Source of the DNA: Hydrogenophilales bacterium
GTDB lineage: Bacteria; Pseudomonadota; Gammaproteobacteria; Burkholderiales; Thiobacillaceae
Assembly (NCBI GenBank): GCA_016703155.1
Contig: JADJCP010000001.1
Span: 372,001-436,000 of the forward strand
Reading direction: 5' to 3'
Length of the DNA stretch: 64,000 nucleotides
Of the stretch, positions 8,481-17,669 are shown in pieces. A program made the translations under genes and the position numbers. The notes under the pieces are model-generated. The model ran no database searches. It was not told where the DNA came from and saw only the letters and a list, made by a program, of their open reading frames with translations. Positions within the stretch are counted from its first letter, which is position 1; each line of letters starts with the position of its first letter.

Positions 8481-9524
8481 ATGGCGCACGCACCGCTCAT
8501 CTCGGCGGAGATGTTCGATTATCTGCGTAACCAGAGCATCGAGCCCTATACCAAGCTGGACGAACATGTTCGCGAACAACTGGGCGACGGCGTGCGCCTC
8601 ATCTCCCTGCTTGCCGGGGAGAGCCTGTCTGCCCGGCCCGGACAACGCATCAACGTCCTCTCTGGCAGCATCCGTCTACAACCTGCCGACAGCCGGCTCG
8701 ATCTGGAAACGACACGCAACCGGCTGGTTCTGACCCAGGCAGGCGAGAACAGGCTGCATGCCGAGGAAGACGCCGTCGTTCTCATGGCCGAAATGGACTT
8801 TCTCGACACCATGGCCACCTGGACGGAACTGGCCGCCTACACCCGCCACTCCGGCGGCGAAGACCTCGCCAAGCGCCTCTTGCACGTAAAAAACAGCGTC
8901 GCCTTCCGCCGGCTCCCTTTGGAACAGGTCGAGGAAGCCCTTAACCGCATGTTGCCGCGTCAGGTCAAGGCGGGCGAAGTCATCGTTACCGAGGGCGAGC
9001 GCGGCGACGCCTATTACCTGATCTGGTCAGGACGCGCCGAAGTCTGGCGTACCGGCCTCTATGACGACGAACCCCAGATGGTCGACACCATGACCGCGGG
9101 CGATGCCTTTGGCGACGAGGCGCTGGTGGTCGGCGGAACGCGCAACGCCACCGTCAAAATGGTCGAAGACGGCGAACTCCTGGTCCTCGGCGAGAAGGAT
9201 TTCCAGGAGCTGATGTCCCGTCCCCTCGTCCAGGAGGCCACGGCGGACAATGCGATTCAACTGCTGCGCGAAGGATGGGTTCCGGTGGATGTCCGCTACA
9301 GCGAGGAATTCGACGAAGGCCGCATCCAGGGGGCCATCCATCTGCCCCTCCCGCAGTTGCGCAAACAGGCCGATGCCCTGTTGGACAAGAACAGCCGCTA
9401 CATCACCGTCTGCCATAGCGGCCGGCGCAGCGCGGTCGCCGCCTTCCTGCTCAAGCAGCGCGGCTACGAGGTGTTGTCGATGTCTGGGGGCATGCTTGCC
9501 TGGGCCGGCGAAACCGTCTTCTGA
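8481..9524 (+). CDS. Tandem cyclic nucleotide-binding protein with C-terminal rhodanese domain
   Basis: Protein of 347 residues preceded by a strong AAGGAGG. Residues about 15-115 look like a degenerate cNMP-binding fold. Residues 135-250 are a better-preserved one (FGDEALVVGGTRNATV). Residues 258-347 form a rhodanese domain with the active-site cysteine in VCHSGRRSA. Rhodaneses transfer sulfane sulfur to thiophilic acceptors; here the domain may instead act as a redox or sulfur sensor gated by cyclic nucleotide. The gene diverges from the cyclase gene, which supports a shared cAMP theme. The specific role is unknown. Confidence 0.82.
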   Translation: MAHAPLISAEMFDYLRNQSIEPYTKLDEHVREQLGDGVRLISLLAGESLSARPGQRINVLSGSIRLQPADSRLDLETTRNRLVLTQAGENRLHAEEDAVVLMAEMDFLDTMATWTELAAYTRHSGGEDLAKRLLHVKNSVAFRRLPLEQVEEALNRMLPRQVKAGEVIVTEGERGDAYYLIWSGRAEVWRTGLYDDEPQMVDTMTAGDAFGDEALVVGGTRNATVKMVEDGELLVLGEKDFQELMSRPLVQEATADNAIQLLREGWVPVDVRYSEEFDEGRIQGAIHLPLPQLRKQADALLDKNSRYITVCHSGRRSAVAAFLLKQRGYEVLSMSGGMLAWAGETVF

Positions 9525-9577
9525 AACGGCGGGGGTTGCCCATGCTTCCACCCACCCCGCGCCACGGAGCCTGAGCC

Positions 9578-10546
9578 ATGGACCGCATGCAGCGCATCTT
9601 CAAGCTGCACCAGATACTCAAGGCGCATCGCTACCCGGTGCCGCGCGCCAAGCTCGAAAGCGCCCTGGAATGCTCGCGCGCCAGCCTCACCCGCATCCTC
9701 AACGAGATGCGCAACTACTTCGACGCCCCCATCGAACACGACCGCGACGCCGGCGGCTATAAATACAGCCACGACGCCTACGAACTCCCCGGCCTCTGGT
9801 TCACCCCCTCCGAACTGCTCGCCCTCAGCGCCGCCCAGAAACTGCTCGAAGACGCCCAACCCGGCCTGCTCGACAGCCAGCTCGCGCCGCTGAAAAACCG
9901 CATCGACAAACTCCTCGCCCAGGAACACCTGGGCAGCGGCCAGCTCGCAAAACGCCTGCGCATCCTGCGCATGGCCGCGCGCCAGCCCGACACCCACACC
10001 TTCCAAACCGTCGCCGGCGCCACCGCGCAGCGCCTGCAACTGGCCATGGCCTACCACGGCCGCGAACGCAACGCCGTCACCCAGCGCACCGTCTCCCCGC
10101 AACGCCTGGTCCACTACCGCGACAACTGGTACCTCGACGCCTGGTGCCACGAACGCAACGCCCTGCGCAGCTTCGCTCTCGACCGCATCCGCGAACCGCG
10201 TACCCTCGCCGTCGCCTGCCTGGACCTCGACGACACCCAGCTCGACGCCCACTACACCGCCACCTACGGCATCTTCGCCGGCCCCGCCAAAGACACCGCC
10301 ATCCTGCGCTTCACCCCCGAACGCGCCCGCTGGGTCGCCGACGAAACATGGCACCCCGAGCAGCACGACACCTGGCTCGCCGACGGCCGCTTCGAACGTA
10401 CCCTGCCCTACGCCGACCCGCGCGAGCTCCTCCTCGACATCCTCAAATACGGCCCCGACGTCGAAGTCATCGCCCCGCCCGAGCTACGCAAAGAAATCGC
10501 CCAACGCCTGAAAAGCGCCGCCGCCCAATACGACCACCCCCTGTAG
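9578..10546 (+). CDS. WYL-domain HTH transcriptional regulator
   Basis: Protein of 322 residues. An N-terminal winged helix-turn-helix (about 1-60; 'VPRAKLESALECSRASLTRI') is followed by a WYL ligand-binding domain (about 140-225; 'YHGRERNAVTQRTVSPQRLV', 'WYLDAWCHERNALRSFALDR') and a C-terminal WCX-like extension (about 235-320). WYL proteins sense nucleic acids or nucleotide ligands and often control phage-defence loci. It lies upstream of a type I-E cas operon with a HIRAN gene and an unknown gene between. Control of those genes is inferred from position only. Confidence 0.88.
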   Translation: MDRMQRIFKLHQILKAHRYPVPRAKLESALECSRASLTRILNEMRNYFDAPIEHDRDAGGYKYSHDAYELPGLWFTPSELLALSAAQKLLEDAQPGLLDSQLAPLKNRIDKLLAQEHLGSGQLAKRLRILRMAARQPDTHTFQTVAGATAQRLQLAMAYHGRERNAVTQRTVSPQRLVHYRDNWYLDAWCHERNALRSFALDRIREPRTLAVACLDLDDTQLDAHYTATYGIFAGPAKDTAILRFTPERARWVADETWHPEQHDTWLADGRFERTLPYADPRELLLDILKYGPDVEVIAPPELRKEIAQRLKSAAAQYDHPL

Positions 10547-10703
10547 GAGCGAGCTCCAGCTCGCGCACCCTGCACCCACCTGACACCACACTCCCCGTCA
10601 TTGCGCGGCAAGAGCAGTGCGTAGTTCGTGGCTGACGTCGGCGCCCCACCCACTTGACACCACGCTTCCCGTCATTGCGAGGCGGCACAGCCGCCGTGGC
10701 AAT
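10543..10703. repeat. Cluster of REP-like palindromes and a short direct repeat
   Basis: Immediately after the WYL stop is a palindrome (GCGAGCT CC AGCTCGC, 10549-10564) of the dispersed 'TAGGAGCGAGCT' type. Two imperfect direct copies of about 45 bases follow (from about 10573 and 10647, sharing CACCCAC.TGACACCAC and CCCGTCATTGCG). The second copy ends in a hairpin (TTGCGAGGCGGC / GCCGCCGTGGCAA, about 10675-10702). No gene was recognised in 10547-10813. Such repeats commonly act as transcript ends or are non-autonomous mobile elements. Confidence 0.65.
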
Positions 10704-10813
10704 CCAGTCAACAATCCAAGCGTAAAAAATCCTGACCACCACAAGCCCAGGCTCAGGTTCTAAGCACCACCCAGCGTAGAAAGGAAAGCACCCGCCACCC
10801 CCCGGAGATTTCC

Positions 10814-11203
10814 ATGATCCGCCGCGATTTCCTGATAACCCTCGCCCAAAGCCTCGGCCTCGCCGCCATCCCCTGCGCCGCCCGCGCCAAAGCGCCCCGG
10901 GCCCACCTCATCCAGAAATGCCACCTCGCCGGCTACCAGCACCACCACGGCGAAGACCTCTGGAACTACCTCACCGTCGGCGACCGCCTCGACCTGTGCC
11001 GCGAACCCGACAACCCCCATGACCAAAACGCCATCCGCATCGACTGGAACGGCCGCCAACTCGGCTACCTGCCGCGCAACCAAAACCAGACCACCGCCCT
11101 GATGCTAGACAACCGCGTGCGCCTCGAAGCCCGCATCGACGGACTGGAAAAGCACCCCAACCCCTGGCGCCGGGTCGCGGTTGAGGTTTGGATGGTGGGG
11201 TGA
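10814..11203 (+). CDS. HIRAN-domain protein with a Tat-like signal
   Basis: Protein of 129 residues. Residues 1-25 resemble a twin-arginine signal (MIRRDFLITLAQS, then a hydrophobic stretch ending ARA). Residues 33-125 form a HIRAN domain with the conserved 'REPDNPHDQNAIRI' and 'GRQLGYLPRNQ' motifs. HIRAN domains in HLTF/Rad5 helicases bind single-stranded 3' DNA ends; stand-alone bacterial versions have no settled function. It lies between a WYL regulator and the cas operon. The apparent export signal conflicts with an intracellular DNA-binding role, so the protein may act in the periplasm or the signal may not be used. Confidence 0.78.
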   Translation: MIRRDFLITLAQSLGLAAIPCAARAKAPRAHLIQKCHLAGYQHHHGEDLWNYLTVGDRLDLCREPDNPHDQNAIRIDWNGRQLGYLPRNQNQTTALMLDNRVRLEARIDGLEKHPNPWRRVAVEVWMVG

Positions 11204-11242
11204 GAGACTGACGGCAACTACAAAAATACAAGGGAGCGCCCC

Positions 11243-11848
11243 ATGGGCATGTTCGACACATTCCATATTCAAGATCGCGGTCGGGAACTCGCCGTCCAGA
11301 CCAAACAATTCGCCCGCGTGCTGGACGAGTATCGCTTGGGCGATTTCGTCGACTTCGACGCTGAAACCCCACACGGGGTCCGAGCCTATATCGAAGATTA
11401 CAAAAACGATTACAACGATCTCACCTGCCCGATGGAATGGGTCGTAATCCTCTTGGTGGATGGCTGCTTCCTCGACGCCTATGTCGCCGAAACCGAAGCC
11501 AACGCGCGCCAAACTGCGGATGTTATGGTCAAACTCTGGCAATCACCGGAGCGTCAGACAGAAGCGCTCAAGCGCCATGCCCGTAGCCACTACAACGCAC
11601 GAATGCGGCATCAACGCGCGTTGGGACAAATCTCGGCACTGCTACACGATTACGCGGAGTGGGAACAACAAAAAGCTGAAGGCAAGGACACCACCGAGCG
11701 ACGATTTGCTTTCATGCGGTATGACTTCGACAAAAAAAGCTGGGACTGGCATCTGGCCCGACTGCTGCTCGGGCAAGAAATATTCACGGAACATGTACCG
11801 ACGAAGTACGCGGTAGCAACATCTGATGGCAACGAATCAAGTACATGA
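11243..11848 (+). CDS. Hypothetical protein overlapping the start of cas3
   Basis: Protein of 201 residues that I do not recognise. GGGAG precedes the ATG by 8 bases. The N terminus (MGMFDTFHIQDRG) recalls short phage-encoded hypothetical proteins. Residues 100-165 are predicted to be helical and charged, and no catalytic motif stands out. Its last bases overlap the cas3 start (ATGA at 11845), so it is translationally coupled to the cas operon. Possible roles are an I-E accessory protein or a simple passenger; neither can be decided from sequence. Confidence 0.65.
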   Translation: MGMFDTFHIQDRGRELAVQTKQFARVLDEYRLGDFVDFDAETPHGVRAYIEDYKNDYNDLTCPMEWVVILLVDGCFLDAYVAETEANARQTADVMVKLWQSPERQTEALKRHARSHYNARMRHQRALGQISALLHDYAEWEQQKAEGKDTTERRFAFMRYDFDKKSWDWHLARLLLGQEIFTEHVPTKYAVATSDGNESST

Positions 11849-14476
11849 CTGAGCCACGACCCACGTTATTCAATGCCATGGGAGAGCCAGTGCAATTCTG
11901 GGGAAAGCTGCATCAATCGACCGATAACGTTTTCTCCGCCCTATCGCTCGCTCATCACTGCATTGATGTCGCAAGCGTATTCCGCGCCCTATGCGACCTT
12001 CCCGCCATCCGCCGCTGCCTTGCCGATCTGCTGCCGCCCGGCGAAGAGTGCGTCGTTTCGCTGGACCGTTTGGCAGTGATCGCGCTTCTGCATGATCTTG
12101 GCAAATGCAATACCGGCTTCCAGGCGAAACGTGATCCGTCGGCGAGAAATATAGCCGGACATGTTCGCGAAACAGCCCCGTTATTTCTCGATGAAACGCT
12201 ATCCGACAAGGCAGCTGAAGCGCTTGGCTTAGCGTACCTATCGACATGGTTCACGGAACTAGAAGGGGGGTCACGCCTGCTGATCGCCTCTATATCTCAC
12301 CACGGTAAACCTGCATTCGACTGGAATGCAGCCGACGGCAACACCATACGGGCCATGCACAGGCATTGGCTTCCCAATGGGAAACTTGACCCGTTCGTAG
12401 GCCTGAGGGATCTAGGTGACATTGCGCGGAAGGCGTTTCCCCTCGCTTTCCAGGGTTCCGCGCCACCTATAGCTGTATCTATCGAACTTGAACACCGTTT
12501 CGCAGGTTTGGTGATGCTGGCCGACTGGCTTGGTTCGCACCGTGAGGCCTTCTTTCCCTTCGAACATGAGGGTGACCGTATCGAATGGTCGCGGCGACAA
12601 GCTAGGAAGGCACTGGCCGCCGTGGGTCTGGATGTAGCTCAAGCCCGCCATCGCATTGCCCAAGGCTTACCCAGCTTTGGCACAGTATTCAACTTCGCTG
12701 CCGAACCGCGCCCGTTGCAAGCCACCCTGGCCAGCGCCGATCTTCCGACATTGCTGATCGCCGAATCCGATACCGGCTCGGGCAAGACCGAAGCCGCGAT
12801 CATGCACTTCCTGGCGCTTTTCGCCGCAGGACATGTGGACGGGCTCTACTTCGCCCTGCCGAGCCGGGTGGCGGCGCGAGAACTGTATGGACGGGTGACG
12901 GCCGCCATGGGGCGTGTTTTTGGCGAGGATTGCCCGCCGGTCCTACTCGCTGTACCGGGATATACCCATATCGATGGCGAACCAGTGAATGTGCTTCCAG
13001 CCGAAACGTATCTTTACCACGAGGCAGACCAATTTCATCGCGATCGCGCTTGGGCGGCGGAGCGCCCCAAGCGTTTCCTGGCCGCGCCCATCGCCGTGGG
13101 CACCATCGACCAAGCCCTGTTCTCCGCCATACAAGTACCGCATGCCCACTTGCGGGCGGCCTGTCTGGATCGTTCGCTACTTGTCATCGACGAGGTGCAC
13201 AGTTCCGACGTGTACATGCGCTACCTATCGCGCAAGTTGCTCGACAGGCATCTCAAGGCAGGCGGACGGGCTTTGCTGCTGTCCGCCACACTGGGCAGCG
13301 CGGCGCGCGCGGAATACCTTTCTCCCGGCCATCGCCCCCGCCGCCGGAGTCTTTCGACGAAGCGGCGGCACAGCCCTACCCAGCCTTGAGCGCGCAGGGG
13401 AGGCGATGCGCGCCTTGGTCGACCCCGGCGGATACGTCAAAACCGTTCAGCTGGAACCCCTGAATTGCCTGCCAACCCCGGAAACACTGCTGCCCAGACT
13501 ACGCGACGCCATGCATGCCGGCCAACGCGTACTGGTGGTGATGAACACCGTGGGCCGTGCCATCGCCCTGGCCCGCCAAGCCGAAGCCGACCCGGAACTG
13601 GCTTCCTTCCTGTTTTCGGTCGAGAACCGTCACTGCCCGCACCATGGCCGTTTCGCCCGGGCGGATCGCGAACTCATGGACAAGGCCGTCGGTACTACCT
13701 TCGGCAAAGGCTCACCCGCCGGCGCGCGACTGCTGATAGGCACCCAAACGCTGGAACAAAGTCTGGACATCGACGCCGACTGGCTGATCGCCGACCTGTG
13801 CCCCATCGACGTACTGCTGCAACGCATTGGACGCCTGCATCGCCATGATCGCGGCCCACGCCCCATGCCGGTTTGCACGGTACTGCTGCCCGAGGAAGCG
13901 GATTTTTCGCAATTCATCAACCGTTCGGGCGAGGTACGACAGAAAGGGCTCGCCGGGCTCGGGTCGGTCTATGAAGACCTGCGCATCCTGCAACTGACGC
14001 GCGACCTCGTCTCGCAGACACCCAGCATCGAAATTCCGCGCGACAACCGGCTGCTGGTGGAAAAAGCCACGCATCCCGAACGCCTGGCGACTCTGCAAGG
14101 CGATGCCTGGACTCGGCATGCCCAACACATCGAAGGCATCGGCGGGGCACAGCAAACCGCCGCCCATAACGCGGCCATGCCGGACAAACATTTCGGCGAA
14201 TTCATGTTCCCCAGCGCCATCGAAGGCCATTTGGCTACCCGACTCGGCCTGAACGATCGCCGCCTTACCCTGGACGGCACCTACACCTCACCCTTCGGCC
14301 AGGCCATCGGCGAAATCAACCTACCCGGCCATCTCGCGCAAGGCCTTGAGTCCGAACAGGCCCATCGGGTCATCCAGGAGTTCGACAGCCTGCTCATCCA
14401 GGCCGACCCCATCGGCCAGTTCGTCTACCGCTACACCCGTTTTGGATTGGAGAAGATCGATGAACCTGCTCGTTGA
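11845..14476 (+). CDS. cas3: Type I-E Cas3 nuclease-helicase (frame broken twice)
   Basis: Cas3 nicks and unwinds target DNA after Cascade recognition. Visible parts are the HD nuclease (ALLHDLGKC, near residue 80), Walker A (DTGSGKTEA, near 310), the DEVH box (VIDEVHSSD), SAT motif III (LLLSATLGS) and helicase motif VI (QRIGRLHRHD). The first frame runs to 13389 and the last from before 13400 to 14476. The conserved PYPALS segment lies in the third frame between them. Two one-base losses, near the C5 run at 13334-13338 and the G4 run at 13397-13400, would restore about 877 residues. It overlaps cse1 by 17 bases. Confidence 0.85.
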
Positions 14477-16013
14477 TCCCATTTTTCGTGTCCGCACGTC
14501 AAAAGGCATTGGCAAGCACGACCTGCCAGGGCTGATGGCCCTGCTGGGCGAGGACAAGGTCGAAAGCCTGCCCGGCCTGCAACGGCATCAGGAGGACGCT
14601 TTCCATGTCTTCCTCTGCTACCTCGCCGGCGCGGTGCTGGCACGGTCAGGAGCCAGCGACCCCAGGCAGGATGCCGACTACTGGCGCGAGGGTATCCGCG
14701 ACCTGACCCGGCAGGAAGGCTGCGCCGACGACAGCGCCTGGACGTTGGTGGTGGCAGACCCGACCAAGCCGGCCTTCATGCAGCCGCCCGCGCCCGACAA
14801 AGCCACGTTCGAGCGGGACTACAAACCCAAGGCCGCGACGCCAGATGCCTTGGACGTGATGCAAACGGCGAAGAACCACGACGTTAAATCGACGCGCGCC
14901 ATCCCCACCGACCAAGAAGCTTGGCTATACGCATTGATCAGTTTGCAAACCACGATTGGATTCCTTGGTGCGGGCAACCAAGGCATTTCGCGCATGAATG
15001 GCGGCTTTGGCAGCCGGCCTTTCGTAGGCTGGCGAGGCGGTCGTCGATTCGGGCCCAGATTCAACCGCGACGCCGAGGCGCTTATTGCCCAACGGCATAC
15101 CCTGCTGGAATCGCCTTACCCGTATCGATCAGGCGGCAAGACATTGCTCTGGGTCGGACTCTGGGACGGCGCGACCAGTCTTTCTCTGAATAGCCTCGAT
15201 CCGTTCTACATCGAAATCGCCCGCCGGATTCGCATCATTCGACAGCCAAACGGGCTCATCGCGCTGGGCGCCTCCTGTGCAAAAACACGCGTTGCCGCCA
15301 AGGAGCTTTCCGGCAACCTGGGCGACCCCTGGATACCGATCAACATCAAAACCAACGGCGCGCTAACCGTGCCTGAGTCGGGTTTGACAACCGGCATGCT
15401 CAGGGACTTGATCTTCGGAGACGGCAACCTTAAGCCCGCCGCGATGCAAGCGCCAGAGACCGCAACCGGTAGTGGATGGCTGAACGCCGCCGTTCTAGTC
15501 CGCGGCCAAGGCACCACGGACGGCTTTCACGAAGCCACGATTCGCATTCCCGAGCGTGCCCGCCAAACCCTGTTCGGCGGCGGCATCCAACGGGATCGGT
15601 TGGCCAAGTTGTCGAAACGCGGTCTCGATGCCGCCGCCACGATCCAGTTCAAGGCGTTGCGTCCTGCCTTGTTCTCGCTCATGGAGGGCGGGCCTGAATC
15701 CATCGTGCTCGACAAAACCGAAGTCGCCAAATGGGTGGACAGCGCTGCGCAGCCCTTCGGACTGAACTGGAACCCACTCTATTTCGACTGGCTCTGGGAC
15801 ACCCCGGACATCCCCGACGAAGACGCCGCCCTTCGCCCCTGGTTCGAGCAGCTACGCACACTCGCCCAAGACACCCTCAACCGCGCCATGGAACGAGCCC
15901 CGCTGCGCGGTGGCCGTTCCTACCGCGCGAAAACCAAGGCCCAAGGCCTGTTCATCGGCAGCCTGTACAAGAACTTCCCCCAATACATGGAGGTAAACCA
16001 TGACCACCCCTGA
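14460..16013 (+). CDS. casA: Type I-E Cascade large subunit Cse1 (CasA/Cas8e)
   Basis: Protein of 517 residues starting MNLLVDPIFRVRT, the family's usual opening. Cse1 recognises the PAM, stabilises the R-loop and recruits Cas3. Typical features are the N-terminal 'HQEDAFHVFLCYLAGAVLARSG' helix region, the 'GFLGAGNQGISRMNGG' loop region and a C-terminal four-helix bundle. The ATG at 14460 overlaps the cas3 end, and the longer upstream open frame is rejected because its extra residues are a shadow of cas3. Its end overlaps cse2 by 14 bases, as is usual in I-E operons. Confidence 0.92.
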   Translation: MNLLVDPIFRVRTSKGIGKHDLPGLMALLGEDKVESLPGLQRHQEDAFHVFLCYLAGAVLARSGASDPRQDADYWREGIRDLTRQEGCADDSAWTLVVADPTKPAFMQPPAPDKATFERDYKPKAATPDALDVMQTAKNHDVKSTRAIPTDQEAWLYALISLQTTIGFLGAGNQGISRMNGGFGSRPFVGWRGGRRFGPRFNRDAEALIAQRHTLLESPYPYRSGGKTLLWVGLWDGATSLSLNSLDPFYIEIARRIRIIRQPNGLIALGASCAKTRVAAKELSGNLGDPWIPINIKTNGALTVPESGLTTGMLRDLIFGDGNLKPAAMQAPETATGSGWLNAAVLVRGQGTTDGFHEATIRIPERARQTLFGGGIQRDRLAKLSKRGLDAAATIQFKALRPALFSLMEGGPESIVLDKTEVAKWVDSAAQPFGLNWNPLYFDWLWDTPDIPDEDAALRPWFEQLRTLAQDTLNRAMERAPLRGGRSYRAKTKAQGLFIGSLYKNFPQYMEVNHDHP

Positions 16014-16506
16014 AGTACGCGCACCGGCGGCCCATGTGCCGGTCCTGGCGCAGCTATTGGCCAGCGACGGCATCCCCAACGGCGAGCGGGCCGCGCTCAA
16101 GCGCATGGCCCTGGACGGCCCCGCGCCATTGGCACTGCATCGCCTGCTGCTGCGCCATATCGACGAAACCTGGCAGGGCGAAACCTGGCTTGCCGACTGG
16201 CGGGCGCTGATCTGCGCCCTGGCGCTGCAACGCGACGGCGGCTTCGACCCGCGTCTGCCATTCGGGCAGGCGCTGGCGGCGGCGCGCTTTGCCGAAAGCC
16301 GTCTGGAACGCCTGCTCGTCGCCGGCGACGACACCTTGCGCGCCTTGGCCCTGCGCGCCGCCCGGCAGGTGGCCGCCAAGGGCATCGCCTGCGACTGGCG
16401 GCAATTCGCCGAGCTATTGTTTTCTCGCCTGCCCGAGGCACGCGAACGCATCAACACCCGTATCGCCCGCGATTTCTATCGCCATCTGAAAACCATGGAG
16501 GAATGA
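16000..16506 (+). CDS. casB: Type I-E Cascade small subunit Cse2 (CasB)
   Basis: All-helical protein of 168 residues, the normal size for Cse2, which contributes two copies to Cascade and stabilises the crRNA-target hybrid and the displaced strand. Arginine-rich helices are visible (e.g. 'ALRAARQVAAKG'). The assignment rests mostly on size, composition and the fixed position between cse1 and cas7. It overlaps cse1 upstream, and its stop overlaps the first possible ATG of cas7. Confidence 0.88.
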   Translation: MTTPEVRAPAAHVPVLAQLLASDGIPNGERAALKRMALDGPAPLALHRLLLRHIDETWQGETWLADWRALICALALQRDGGFDPRLPFGQALAAARFAESRLERLLVAGDDTLRALALRAARQVAAKGIACDWRQFAELLFSRLPEARERINTRIARDFYRHLKTMEE

Positions 16507-16511
16507 CCATC

Positions 16512-17669
16512 ATGTTTCTGCAAATCCACACCCTGACGTCCTACGCCGCCGCCCTGCTCAACCGTGACGACGCCGGCCTGGCCAAACGCATCCCGTTCGG
16601 CAACGCCGAACGCATGCGGGTTTCTTCCCAGTGTCTGAAAAAGCACTGGCGCGACGACTTGCACCGGGTGCTCGATCTGCCGGGCGGGATTCGTTCGCGG
16701 ATGTTCTTCGAGAGGGAGGTGCTGAAACGCGTGCTGGAAGCGGGCGTCAACGAAGAGCAAGCGCGCAAGCTGGTAGAAGCCTTGCTGAAACGCTTGGTCC
16801 AAGGCGGTCAGGACAAAACCAATCCCTTGCGACTTAACCAACCCGTCCTGTTCGGCAAGCCCGAGGCCGATTACCTGGTAAGCCTAGTCGAGGCATGTGC
16901 AAAAAACGGCGAAGACCCAGTCAAGACCCTGGACGAGCGACTGAAAGGTGAGAACGGCAACCTGCGTGCGCTGATGAAATCTGCCGGCCAGGACGATCTC
17001 TATGCCGGCGTCGAAGGGGCCATGTTCGGCCGCTTCGTCACCTCCGACATCCTCGCCCGTTCCGACGCGGCGGTGCATGTGGCGCACGCGTTCACCGTGC
17101 ACCCACTCTCTACCGAAGTGGACTACTTCACCGTGGTGGACGACCTCAAGGAGGCCTACGAGGATGCCGGCGCAGCCCATGCCGGCGACATGGAGTTGGG
17201 TGCCGGCCTGTTCTACGGCTACGTCGTGGTCGACGTGCCGTTGTTGGTCTCCAACCTCTCCGGCTGCGATGCCAAGGATTGGAAAAGCCAGCCCCCCGAA
17301 ACACTGAAAGATGCCCGCGACGTGCTGGAGCGGCTGATCGACGCCATCGCCACCGTCAGCCCCGGCGCCAAGCTCGGCTCCACCGCGCCTTACGCCCGCG
17401 CCGCCTGTGTGCTGCTGGAAACCGGCAATGGCCAGCCCCGCACTCTGGCCAATGCCTACTTGAAAGCGCTCAAGCTCAACGGCGACCCCATGCAGCAGGC
17501 CGTGAACGAACTAGGCCGCCACCTCGGCGCCATCGATGGCATGTATGGCCAAAACGAACAGCGCTTCGTTTCCTCCACCCAAGGCACCGACGAATTGAAG
17601 GGCACCCCTGCCGCGCCGCTGAAGGAGAGCGTCGCCAAGGCCATGGACAGCCTGTTCGGAGCCGCCTGA
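16512..17669 (+). CDS. casC: Type I-E Cascade backbone Cas7 (Cse4/CasC)
   Basis: Protein of 385 residues beginning MFLQIHTLTSYAAALLNRDD, the canonical CasC start. Six copies form the crRNA-binding backbone of Cascade. The motif 'RIPFGNAERMRVSSQCLKKHWR' near residues 26-47 is diagnostic. The ATG at 16512 is preferred over 16503 because GGAGG lies 10 bases from it but only 1 from the earlier codon, and because family members begin here. Its stop overlaps the cas5 start (ATGGATG context at 17669). Confidence 0.93.
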   Translation: MFLQIHTLTSYAAALLNRDDAGLAKRIPFGNAERMRVSSQCLKKHWRDDLHRVLDLPGGIRSRMFFEREVLKRVLEAGVNEEQARKLVEALLKRLVQGGQDKTNPLRLNQPVLFGKPEADYLVSLVEACAKNGEDPVKTLDERLKGENGNLRALMKSAGQDDLYAGVEGAMFGRFVTSDILARSDAAVHVAHAFTVHPLSTEVDYFTVVDDLKEAYEDAGAAHAGDMELGAGLFYGYVVVDVPLLVSNLSGCDAKDWKSQPPETLKDARDVLERLIDAIATVSPGAKLGSTAPYARAACVLLETGNGQPRTLANAYLKALKLNGDPMQQAVNELGRHLGAIDGMYGQNEQRFVSSTQGTDELKGTPAAPLKESVAKAMDSLFGAA

